Origin: Torreya grandis
Taxonomy: Eukaryota > Streptophyta > Pinopsida > Cupressales > Taxaceae
Direction: 5' to 3'
DNA length: 64,000 bases
NCBI GenBank assembly: GCA_037957365.1
Contig: JARHVA010000002.1
Span: forward strand, 621,001 to 685,000
In this document: in pieces, positions 48,881 to 62,214 of the stretch
How positions within the stretch are numbered: position 1 is the stretch's first letter
Layout of the letters: every line of letters begins with the position of its first letter
The notes under the pieces: generated by a model
The model's database searches: none
Told to the model about the DNA's origin: nothing
What the model saw: only the letters and a program-made list of their open reading frames with translations
Position numbers and translations under genes: made by a program

Positions 48881-50994
48881 TCTTTTAATGATTGTAATAG
48901 TTACTTCTACTAACGTAGATATTGTTTTGGAATTTTTGGCCATCCATGTGGGGAAAAGGTCTATTTTGGTTGCTACGAGATTTGGTCAATGGAAGCGTGG
49001 GGAGGGAGACATTATTTGTGCAGTGTTGCCTCCTTTGGTGGGGTCCATTTTTGAGAATTGTTTGCAAGGTAGTGGAGTGAGAGGTTTTGATTAATAATAG
49101 TAGTAGATTAATGATTTTTATTGATGTAGAAGTTCAAATATATATAGTTTATTTATTTTTTTGATTACATAGTAGATTACAATTGTTGAGTAAGTGTACA
49201 TTTAAATTTGAATATTGTTTTGGTTAAGTAGTGATAATTAAGGTGTATTCAACTTGTCAATGTTATCTAAATAAAGTTTGATCTTATCTAATTGATTTTT
49301 CATGTTAGATATTTTTAAGGATTTTTACCTGAATGAATGACATACAAACTGTTATCCTCACCAATTGAACTACAACCTTTTTAATAATAACATTAGTCAA
49401 CTAAAGAAAAATAAATTTAAAAATAATAATAATAGTTACAGAAATAATCATAATAATATTATTATTAAAGTTAAAAACAATAATAAGAATTTGACTAATC
49501 ATGTTGTATCAAATTCAGAAGGAAAATCAACTTTCAATTTTTTTGATACTTACAAACAAAGTAAAAAAAGATTGTGCACTAACTTTGAGACACGTCAAGA
49601 TGCACACAACTATTATTATAGAAGAATGGATGGAATTTAGAGTCTTAAATAAGAATGAAGAGATTTTAATTGTTAGGTAAATAAGGGAAATGTTACAATA
49701 ATAAATAAAGAGGATTATATATAATATTAGGATGGAAGACCATCTAAAAAATTGTGGGAATTACCAAAGGCTAACTTATAATTCAATGTTATTGATATTT
49801 AATGGGATTAAAAATCTATATACGCATTATCTTTGGATGAATTGGTTAAGAAAAAGATAGTTTCTAACAAAGAGATAATCTATAGAGTATATGGTGCTCA
49901 AGAAATGCACAAAGTAGATATGCTTTTGAGATTAATTATTGACAGCATTGATATTCCTACCTACAACTTCACATCTTCATAAGAAAAAAAAAATTCTTGA
50001 GTGTTAGTATGATATTGTATTTTATATGTTATTGAACAGAATTTAAATTTTTTGAAGAATAAAAAGGTGGAACAAGAGGATTTAAATGTTAATGTTGATG
50101 TAGTATCCCCTTTCACCAAGGATTTTATTGAAAATACAATTAAGGTGTTCAAAGAATGCACTAATCAAGAAACAACTTTGTTACTAACTTTCTATCTATG
50201 TTCTATTTATTCTCTTCCAAAAGTGTTATTTTTAAAAAAATGAAGGGATGGAAATGGTTTCACTTCATTCTTCGATTGTGGCTAACCCCTATATAGATAA
50301 ATTTGGAAAAGGGATCTTGATTCTTTTTCCTTTAGACCCATATAATGAAAAAAGTATGTTGATTATGTTGAAAACATAGGCAAGATAATGTAAATAAATC
50401 CCACTACCATATCAATGATTTATTTTCTAGTATTAAAGAGGTAGAGGAAGAAGGTAACTTACACAAAAAGTAAGTGTTAAAGATACCAAGCACAAGACCT
50501 TTTATAATTTTCATTGAAGACTGCATATTGGAAAAAGAAACTGAGTATTTAAAAATGTATTTTAGGAGGATTGAGTATAAAGGGAATAAAATTGTGAGGT
50601 TTATAAATCAAAGAAGAGATAGTCATAATGAACAACAGAACATATATTCTACAACAATGAGACTTGTAGCTTTCTTCATATATATTGAGGGAGTATCTAA
50701 TAGGATTCTAAAATATTTTAGATGAAAAAATAATAAAACCAATTTCATACCAAAAAAGAAATTGAGCAATCACTTAAAATTGACTAAGGATCACATGGAA
50801 ACATGTTTAAATAATTGTGCTTACAAAATTTAATGCTCTTGTGAGGTCCCTTACACTAATAGAACAAGAAGATTTATCTAGAAAAACATAAATGAATACA
50901 TGGCATACATTTGATAAAAGAATAAAATGAAGTTAACTTTAACAAAACAATTTTATAAAAATAAACATACCATTTCTATCGAAAAGATAAAAAT

Positions 50995-51405
50995 ACTTGT
51001 TATCGAAAATAATTATCAAAAATACAAGTTAAAAGATGTAAAAAAAATAGAGGCACACACATAACTTGAATAAAAGTGAAGGGATAGGGTTTCATCATGC
51101 ATTAAGGCCCATCTTTAATGAATTAAAAGTATATGACTTTTAATTAAAAGGAGTGTTTTCAATGAGTCAAATAAGTGTTAAAATAATTTCATTTGTTTTT
51201 TATAATTATTTTTATTAATGAAAATATTAATGAAGTATAGGTAAAATAAATATATTTAAATATATATACCAATCTTAACTATATTGTTAAGTGTAGCTGA
51301 AAGGATCATTCACTCAATTAAAAAAATAAATAAAAAATGTTACAATAATTAATGATTGAAATTTGTTATAATTTTTTTTAGTTTTATCAATCACAATTAT
51401 AATGG
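50995..51405 (+). repeat. right terminal repeat of the Penelope-like element
   Basis: Direct-repeat partner of 48416-48880. Sequence resembling the 5' end of the P450 starts within a few bases of its right end. Confidence 0.6.
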
Positions 51406-51408
51406 GTA

Positions 51409-51474
51409 ATATCGCAATAGAAACTACCCAACTGAAAAGGCGATGAGCCCAATAAAAAACTGGTTATTAACCAT
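51409..51474 (-). pseudogene. CYP94 5' end fragment, unit B
   Basis: Read from the ATG at 51474 this gives MVNNQFFIGLIAFSVG and a stop, against MVSNHFFLVLLVLLVG in the intact enzyme. Only about 22 codons survive before the Penelope-like element begins. Upstream DNA matching the P450 promoter, including its 80-bp duplication, follows at 51475-51765. Confidence 0.75.
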
Positions 51475-51765
51475 TTTCAGAGGAATATGTGGATTGAGGT
51501 GATGAGCTCTGTATGCTTCTTTCCCACCACTTAGTCATGTATGGAGCTTCCTACACAGACGATCAAATATAGTTGACAGATTAATTTTCATTTATTTCCT
51601 TTACCAAATTTTTCCATTGTATGGAGCTTCGTACACAGCGATGACAAAAGCAATTTTCATTTGTTTGTGCCGTCACCAATCCGTCGTGTGGATGGATTGC
51701 TTTCAAATTCAATTGATTGTAATGTATGTACTTTGCCAAATTTTTCAGTTGTATGTGATTTGCTC
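51475..51765 (-). repeat. copy of the P450 upstream region, unit B
   Basis: Aligns with 3717-4045: GAGCTCTGTATGCTT, CCCACCACTTAGTCATGTATG, AAATATAGTTGACAGA, then the second, more worn promoter unit (AGCAATTTTCATTTGTTTG) and CCGTCGTGTGGATGGATTGC. There is no functional gene beside it. Confidence 0.75.
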
Positions 51766-53010
51766 GAAATTTAGTTGATTGGAATTCATTTCCTTTACCA
51801 ATTTAATCCGTGGGAATTTATTTTCTTTACCAAATTTTTTATATCATTCTCCGTTTTCAGTGATCTTGTTTCTTTTAGAACATCTAATTTTCAAAGTTAA
51901 TCTATTAATTAATAAAGTTAATCTATTCATTATATTAATTAGTAAGGTTTACCAGTATTTATAAATTGATTGATTTTAATTGGATAATCAATTAAGTTTT
52001 TAAAATATTTTTTATTTTTAATATAGATTAATATATTTTATTTGAAAATTAGTCGATCAGAATTTATTTTTTAGAATGCCTTATTTTCAAAAGAAATCTA
52101 TTCACTATATTAATTGGTAAGTTTAATAAGAACTCATAAATTGATTGGTTTTAATTGGACAACCAAGGAACTTTTTAAAATATTTAATATTTTAAATATA
52201 GAAATATATAATTTACATGACATCTAGTTGATTGGAATTTATTTTCTTTATCAATTTAATTCATAGGAATTTATTTTCCTTACCAATTCTTTCAAATCAT
52301 TCCCCTATTCTCAGTGATCTTGTTTCTTTTGGAACACCTTATTTTCAAAGTAGATCTATTCACTATATTAATTGGTAAGTTTAATCAATACTCATAAATT
52401 GATGGATTTTAATTGGACAACCAATCAATTTTTTAAAATATTTTATATTTTTTAATATAGATTTACATAATTTACTTGAAATTTAGTTGATTGAAATTTA
52501 TTTACTCTACCAATTTAGTCCATAGAAATTTATTTTCTTTACCAATTGTATCACATAATTCCCTGTTCTCAGTGATCTTATTTCTTTTGGAATGTCTTAT
52601 TTTCAAAGTAAATCTATTCAATATATTAATTGGTAAATAGAATCAGTACTCACCAATAAATTTTTTAAAATATTTAATATGTCAATATAGATTTATATAA
52701 TTTACTTGAAATTTGGTTGATTGAATTTTTTTTGCCTTTACCAATTTAGTCCATAGGAATTTATTTTCCTCACCAATTATTTCACATCATTCCCCATTCT
52801 CATGATCTTGTTTCTTTTGGAACACCTTATTTTCAAAATAATTCTATTTATTATATTAATTGGTATATTAATTAGTAAGTTTAATCGATACTTATAAATT
52901 GATTGATTTTAATTGAACAACTAATCAATGTTTTGAAATATTTAATATTTTTTAATATATATTTATATAATTTATTAAGAGTTCAAACTCCACTAATTTA
53001 TAAATACTAA
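51766..53010. repeat. about 260-bp tandem array with P450 exon pieces (unit B)
   Basis: Units start at about 51766, 52042, 52219, 52478 and 52708; two are shortened. Each holds the GAAATTTAGTTGATTG motif, then CTTGTTTCTTTTGGAACACC, TTATTTTCAAAGTAAATC and TATTCACTATATTAATTGG, which match P450 exon positions of about 2920-2985. An AT-rich part with ATTGATTTTAATTGGACAAC follows. Unit A has only two such units, so the array expanded after, or shrank since, the duplication. Confidence 0.7.
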
Positions 53011-53019
53011 CTGATATTA

Positions 53020-53656
53020 CTCACATTATTCATTTTATATAAATATTTTTTCAAACCTATGCTGAACACATGCGTGATTTTGGATTCCACATTAAAAAAA
53101 TGATACAAAAAAATCTTGGTAGTTCCAATAAATGTAACATTGGAGGGAAGGATGCAGAAGGGATCCACCCAAAAGAAACCTGTAAATATTGTCAAACCTA
53201 AACCTCTTCAAATATTAAGATTTACATGTTTCGTATGAATTCGATAGGTAGTTATGAATCTCTCACTACACTATCTCCAACACGAAGCTTCTCGTAGACT
53301 TAGTATTAAACTCTCAGTTGTCGGTCTTTATTTGCATCTTTTAAAGCTGTCCATTTGTATTAAAGTCAACTCAACCCAATAAATCATGGTGAATAAAGGT
53401 AAGGCTATTACTATGTCTATTACTCTGCGTAGCCACTTGGACTTAAAGCTACTGGTTGGAATCCTCTCAACCATTTATGTCAACCAATAATAAAACCTGG
53501 GAAAAATTTTAAAGAATTTAATGGAATATCCCTTCATGGAAAAGATAGTAGGGTCTATACAAGATTTTATTTTAGTTTTTCTTCTTAAAAACCATAATAT
53601 AAAATACTAAACTAAAAATATGAGATGGCCAAAATAAAAATCTAGTTTCTAGCTAT
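53020..53656 (-). pseudogene. CYP94 pseudogene, unit B
   Basis: Decayed copy of the N-terminal 240 or so codons. Landmarks matching the intact gene are GATCCACCC-AAAAG, AATATTGTCAAACCTAAACC, CCAACACGAAGCTTCTC, AGACTTAGTATTAAACTC, CATGGTGAATAAAGGTAAGG and the start region near 53654. The start ATG has become ATA. Several indels and stops are present. The C-terminal half with the haem loop is absent; only repeated scraps of exon remain to the left in the tandem array. Confidence 0.82.
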
Positions 53657-54496
53657 TTTATTATAGTGAGGATCTATGTATGCGTATTTTACAACACTCA
53701 GTCACATATGGATATTCATAAACAAAGGACTAAATACAATTAAAATACATAAAATTCTAGCATTCCCTCATAAGGAGATTAAGAAGGTTCCTCAAACTTC
53801 AACCATGACCAACGAAAGGGAACTACTCGATAGAAAAATGCCATCAGCAAGATAGATTCACTGAAGGTCTATAAATAGAAAAAGATCTTAAGACATTACA
53901 TTAAAGGATAGGATAACCCATAGATGATTTTAATATTTACTTCCTCAATGTCTAAACTATAAGGAAGGCTAATACCTCAAGAGATAATCTTTGTTACCGC
54001 ATTTAACTAAAAAATAATATACAATAACCTCACTCAATTTTAATTAGATTATTATTGGATTCATAGTTAAGAACCATCAATATATTCATGTATAGTGAAG
54101 AATCAAGCCACTATTGATTTAATAACAATATATGTCAACTTTTAATTCTAAGGTTTGACCAATTTCTTCTAGAGTCATAACCTCTTAGGTTCTTCAAATC
54201 ATTTTTTGAAAGGTAAAATGAGAGTCATATGGGTATCCAATATCATTATTAGGATATTATCATATCAAAATCAACAAGAATCAACAAGAGATAGAAAGAA
54301 TAATCTATGCACACAAATGACCAAATAACTAATTTGGAATTGGAATGGAAAGTATAGCGCTTATGATATATTCATGTAGACAATCATTCCATAATAAAAT
54401 GAAGATAGTATGAAAGAATAAAAATATATAATTCAACTTATGTTTCTAGACCTGATCATAGTATAATTATTTTCAACTTAAATTAATCATCTTTAT
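53657..54496. repeat. segmental-duplication unit B, left arm
   Basis: Same landmarks as 5621-6496 and 61241-62350 (GGATAGGATAACCCATAGAT, TCAATGTCTAAACTATAAGG, AACAAGAGATAGAAAGA). Homology stops at about 54496, where a different sequence carrying a DUF4283-type frame begins. Confidence 0.75.
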
Positions 54497-54540
54497 AATA
54501 TGGCTCAAAGGTTGATTGATCACACGAAAGCAAAAACCCT

Positions 54541-55668
54541 ATGATTCAGAAGGGACGCAAAGGTAATGGTCCACCTAGGGTTGGGACCAAACAATCCCTT
54601 CCACATCAACAAAAGGGAAAATTTTTTGTAGATCTGTTCAAGAATGGTAGATCTGGTAAAGAAGGTAGTTCTCAACCTATGAAATATGCACATTCTATCC
54701 CCTCTATGACCTTCAGGGATGAAGTGGTGGAGATTGAAGAAATTTTCAAAATGAATGCTCTTATTTGTAGATTTAACAATTTTTTACTAGGTCTTTCAAC
54801 ACTTCATGCTTGGATTTTTACTAAAGATAGAGATCAAATTTTTAGCAAGCCCTGGGATTGTGAAGGACATTTACTAATTTTTAAATGCTAGTTTCCATCT
54901 TTTGATCCTTCCATGAAATCCTTTTTGGTTAAAATGGTTACGGTCAAACTACCACACCTTCCATTGCATTTTGGGGGGAAAAACTGGCTAGCTTCCTTAG
55001 GAAATGATATAGGGAAGATCATTTCTATTGATCATGTTACGTAAGAGTGCCTTTTCCCTACTTATGCTCAAATTTTTATAGAGATTGATACCTCAAAATA
55101 TCTTTCAGTGAACTTTCAACTCAAAGTCAAAGATAGAGCATGGATCCAATCTATAGACTATGAAGGAATGCCCTTTAGATATAGAAATTACCTTTCATTA
55201 GACCACCTAGTCTCTACTTCTATTGTTAAGAGAACATCTAATGGAAGGGGTTCATGGTGGAAAGATGATAGGAGTAGTCATTTGATAGTGAATGAGGATT
55301 TCAATGAAAAATCAAGACCTGGTGGTTCTATGGATTTAGGATCTCCTACAGGAAATGCTCATATTTCTCATTACATGAGAAAGAACTTTAAAGCTCAATC
55401 TTAGGGGTAACTCAACCCCTTGAACAATGATTGAGATATTAGTACAAAGACTTAGAAGATTAGCACATCAGTGCCACTAGATCAAGGCCACTCGACAATC
55501 AAGTCCCCTATTCTAGAGTTTGTTTTTTCGGTGTTCACTAAGGAAGGAAACGATAATGGAAAGATGTGGGTAATAAAAAAAGAACAAACTTCAAACCTAG
55601 AGCCCCCATTTTCTTGGACAATATTTGAGTGCTTGTCTTCTAATTTTACCATTGAATCTAGGCAGTGA
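54541..55668 (+). pseudogene. LINE ORF1-like DUF4283 protein (broken)
   Basis: A nearly continuous frame of about 290 codons, broken by two internal stops (about 54889 and 55042) and ended by a stop near 55402. Open parts are 54541-54888 and 55108-55401, followed by a 65-codon stretch at 55471-55665. The DUF4283 region shows ALICRFNNFLLG, AWIFTKDRDQIFSKPWD, LPHLPLHF and DIGKIISIDHVT. It ends VDYEGMPFRYRNY-type sequence followed by LSLDHLVSTS. That has zinc-knuckle spacing, but all three Cys positions are Tyr, Tyr and Ser, with only the His kept. No endonuclease or RT follows, which is unusual because LINEs normally lose the 5' end. It could be a LINE fragment or a relic of a transposon-derived gene. 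Confidence 0.65.
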
Positions 55669-55819
55669 GGCCTTTATTGTTGTGTGTAAGATGTAATCTA
55701 TATATGTTCAGATTGCTTTATGACTACATTCTATCTATTTTTTTGTGTTTTTCTATTCTATTTATATTTGGTAGTTTGGATACCTTTTTTGTGCTTATTA
55801 TCCATCTGGGGTTTTGGGA

Positions 55820-57140
55820 TCCTTTTTCTTCCATCTATTCGATGATTAGATACCAAAATATTCAATGTACTAAAGATGTTTGCTTGTGATGTTCCTTCAT
55901 GTACTCATGAAATACTTTAGGATGGATTTGGTTTTTATTTATTTTTAGTTTTTTTCTTTGTGAGGCTTCTAGACTTCCATCTTTTGGTGTCCTCTCTTGG
56001 TGTTGGTTTATTGGATTTATAGGTTTTTGGATATTTGGGACTTTTTTATTGTGTTATCCTATTCTCCTGAAGACATCTTTTGTATAGGTTAAATTCTACT
56101 GCTATTATTTATTAATTCAATAATATTTTGATTTTATAATTTGGATTTTCACTATTTTAGGGGGTGGTGAATAATGTGGATTCATCTAAATTATTTAGGT
56201 GTTAGTTACTTTTCTAGATCGACTCACCTACTGTTTAAAATAAATTTTATACATATAAATATAGTTCACCACTCTATTGAAACTCAATATGAGCTTATTA
56301 TCCATTATATATACATAAAAATCTATCCATATACTCATAATGGAAACTTTTAGTAGTATGAAAGGGATTAATGAAGTGTCTACAGGTTTTATTTATAATC
56401 ACACATCCATCTAGCTTATATGCCATGTTATGATTTTATTATCCATTCACCTTCTCAGCTAAACACCATCTGCTAACTTTTACCAAACTTTCAAAACATG
56501 TATTTAGAGATTCACCAAAAACCACAAGTTAATTTCTATATAGACCACTAAAATTTACCATATTTGTGTCTTTCTTGGTTTGATCTACTTGTCAAATATT
56601 ATTGTGCTATGCAATAAGAGCCCCTTTTCCATTATTATTATCTATCAAAAAATTTATATCCATCACATATACACTCCCATCATAGCATTGGTTTTCACTC
56701 AATCCTAATTAAAAAAATAGAGAAAATGAAAGAATTAAGACTCTTATCCTAGATTAATATGGAAAAAAATCTACCCCTATACATTCATAAAATTTAAACA
56801 TCTCTCTTAAAAAATATTTAAGCATGTTATATGATTTTGATTCAATTATGTTATGCTTAAGATTAAACACATGCAAATGATTCTTAACATCATCAAATTT
56901 CAAACCTTCACCAGCAAGGAGGCACTTGTTTGCACTATATTCATAATATGGAGGAAAGGTTCTTAAAATATCTAAAATAGTTATAGAGATCTAGGAATCA
57001 TAACATCACATTCAAGTAAAATTTTCAAGATTTGTTGTGGGTGTTCATTAGGATGAATAAAATGTTTATACCTTTTTTATTGAATTAATGTGAACTTCTG
57101 AGATACTTTATCTATAAAATTGACAACATTTATATTATCA
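55820..57140. repeat. segmental-duplication unit B, right arm
   Basis: Aligns with 15270-16273 and 62670-64000: TTGGTTTATTGGATTTATAG, GGTGGTGAATAATGTGGATT, TAGACCACTAAAATTTACC and GGAGGAAAGGTTCTTAAAAT. It continues past the point where an LTR element cuts unit A. No gene recognised. Confidence 0.72.
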
Positions 57141-60465
<3,325 letters not shown>

Positions 60466-60582
60466 ATGAATTTTAATTAGACAACCACTCAATGTTTTAA
60501 AATATTTAATATTTTTAATATAAATTTATATGATTTGTTAGGAGTTTGAACTCCCTCAATTTAAAAATACTAATTAATATTA

Positions 60583-61240
60583 GTCACATTGATCTGTTTA
60601 TGTAAAAAAAAATTAGAACCTATGTTAGCACATGCTTGATTGTGGATTCCATATAAAAAATGATAGAGGAAATCTTGGCAATGCCAATAAATGTAGGATT
60701 GGAGGGAAGGAGGCAGAAATGATCCACCCAAAAAGAAACCTACAAATATTATCAAAAATAAACCTCTACAAATCTTAATATTTACATGTTTCATATGAAT
60801 TTGATAGGTTAAGTATGAGATAGTTATTAATCTCTCACTATATTGTCTCCAACACGAAGCTTCTCAGAGACTTACTATAAAACTCATAGTTGGTAGTCTT
60901 TATTTGTATCTTCCAAAGCTATCCATTGGTGTTGAAGTTACCTCAACCCAAGAAATAATGGAGAACAAAGGTAAGGATTTTTCCCTTCAGATAATTTTAC
61001 AATGTCTATTACTCTGTCTAAGCACTTGGATTTAAAGATATTAGTTGGAATCTTCTCTACCATTTTTGTGAATCAGTAATAAAACCTGGGGTAAATTTTA
61101 AAGAATTCAATGGAAGATCCCATCATGGGATAGATATTAGGGTTTGTATAATATTTTATTGTAATTTTTATTCTTAGAAAATATAATATATAATACCTAA
61201 ATAAAAATATGAGGCCAAAAAAAAATTGGTTTCTAGCCAT
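60583..61240 (-). pseudogene. CYP94 pseudogene, unit C
   Basis: Decayed N-terminal half, aligning with 2968-3716 of the intact gene: GGAGGGAAGGAGGCAG, GATCCACCC, CCAACACGAAGCTTCTCAGA, TCCAAAGCTATCCATTGG, AATGGAGAACAAAGGTAAGG and CTAGCCAT at the start. The ATG (61240-61238) is kept, but the frame is broken by indels and stops. Nothing of the haem-binding half is present. Confidence 0.82.
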
Positions 61241-61811
61241 TTTATTATTGTGAGGATCTCTATATACTTATTTCCACTACTCAGTCATGTATGGATATTC
61301 ATAAATAGATGAATAAATACAATTTAAAGACATGAAATTCTAACATTCCATCAAAAGGAGTTTAAGAAGGTTCTTAAATATTTAACCTTAACCAACAAAG
61401 GGGGACTACTTGATAAAAAAATGTCATCAACAAGATGGATTCACTTAAGGTCTATAGATAGGAAACAATCTTAATATATTCAATTAAAGGATAGGATAAC
61501 CCATTGATGATTTTAATATTTAATTCTTCAATGTCTAAACTACAAGGAAGGCTAACACCTCAAGAGACAATCATCATTACCACATTTAACTACAAAATAA
61601 TATAAAATAACCTTCCTCAATTCTAATTAGATTCTTATTGGAGTTATGGTTAGGATCCATCAACATCTTCATTAGAGATGGTATTCCTATTTCAAAAATT
61701 CATGTAATTTATACATATAGCGAATAATGAAGCCACTATTAATTTAAAAGCAATAAATGTTAACTTTTAGTTTTAAAGTTTAACCAAATTCTTTTAAAGT
61801 CTTAACCTTGT

Positions 61812-62214
61812 AGGTTCTTCATATCATTTATTGAAGGGTAAAATTAGATTCGTATGTGTATCCAATATCATTATTAGGATATTATATCAAAATCAAAAAG
61901 AATAAACAAGAGATAGAATGAACAATCTACACACATAAATGATGAAATAATTGATTTGGAGTTGGAATGGAAAGCATAGTTCTTATGATATATTCATGTA
62001 GACAATCATTCTAGGTTCATCAAATCATTTATGGAAGGGTAAAATGAGATTCATTTGGGTATCTAATTTCATTATTAAGATATTATTATATCAAAAATAA
62101 CAAGAATCAACAAGAGATAGAAAGAACTATCTATGCACACAAATGACCAATTAATTGATTTAGTGTTGGAATGTAAAGCATAGTTATTATGATATATTCA
62201 TGTAGACAATCATT
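61812..62214. repeat. 201-bp direct duplication in unit C
   Basis: 61812-62012 and 62013-62214 are tandem copies (AGGTTC, TCATTTAT, GAAGGGTAAAAT, AACAAGAGATAGAA, TATATTCATGTAGACAATCATT). Units A and B have this segment once. Confidence 0.85.

Larger units (their letters stand above)
48416..51405 (+). mobile_element. Penelope-like retroelement (copy B) with terminal repeats
   Basis: Longer copy of the element at 310-2107. An LKKNEE-type block and KGNVTIINKEDYI lie at about 49635-49715. The RT block with MHKVDMLLRLI and IPTYNF is at 49889-49970. VDVVSPFTKDFIENTIKV is at 50092-50150. GMEMVSLHSSIVANPYIDKF (50245-50304) is the GMAMGSP-type block. EDCILEKETEYLKMYF is near 50515-50560. A linker with SNRILKYFR follows at about 50695-50722. 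A GIY-YIG-like start (CAYKI, CSCEVPYTN, TRRFI) is at 50817-50890. Direct repeats bound it at 48416-48880 and 50995-51405, matching the pseudo-LTRs usual in PLEs. Stops and frameshifts make it dead, and I could not locate the YxDD box. GIY-YIG-bearing PLEs are known from animals and conifers. Confidence 0.8.

Noticed and set aside
48888..49094. 68-codon plus frame as a small gene
   Set aside because: It lies inside the Penelope-like element and is matched by an equally open antisense frame; no motif.
55665..55889. 74-codon plus frame rich in hydrophobic residues
   Set aside because: T-rich non-coding DNA naturally reads as hydrophobic; it runs into the duplicated unit arm and has no start context or domain.
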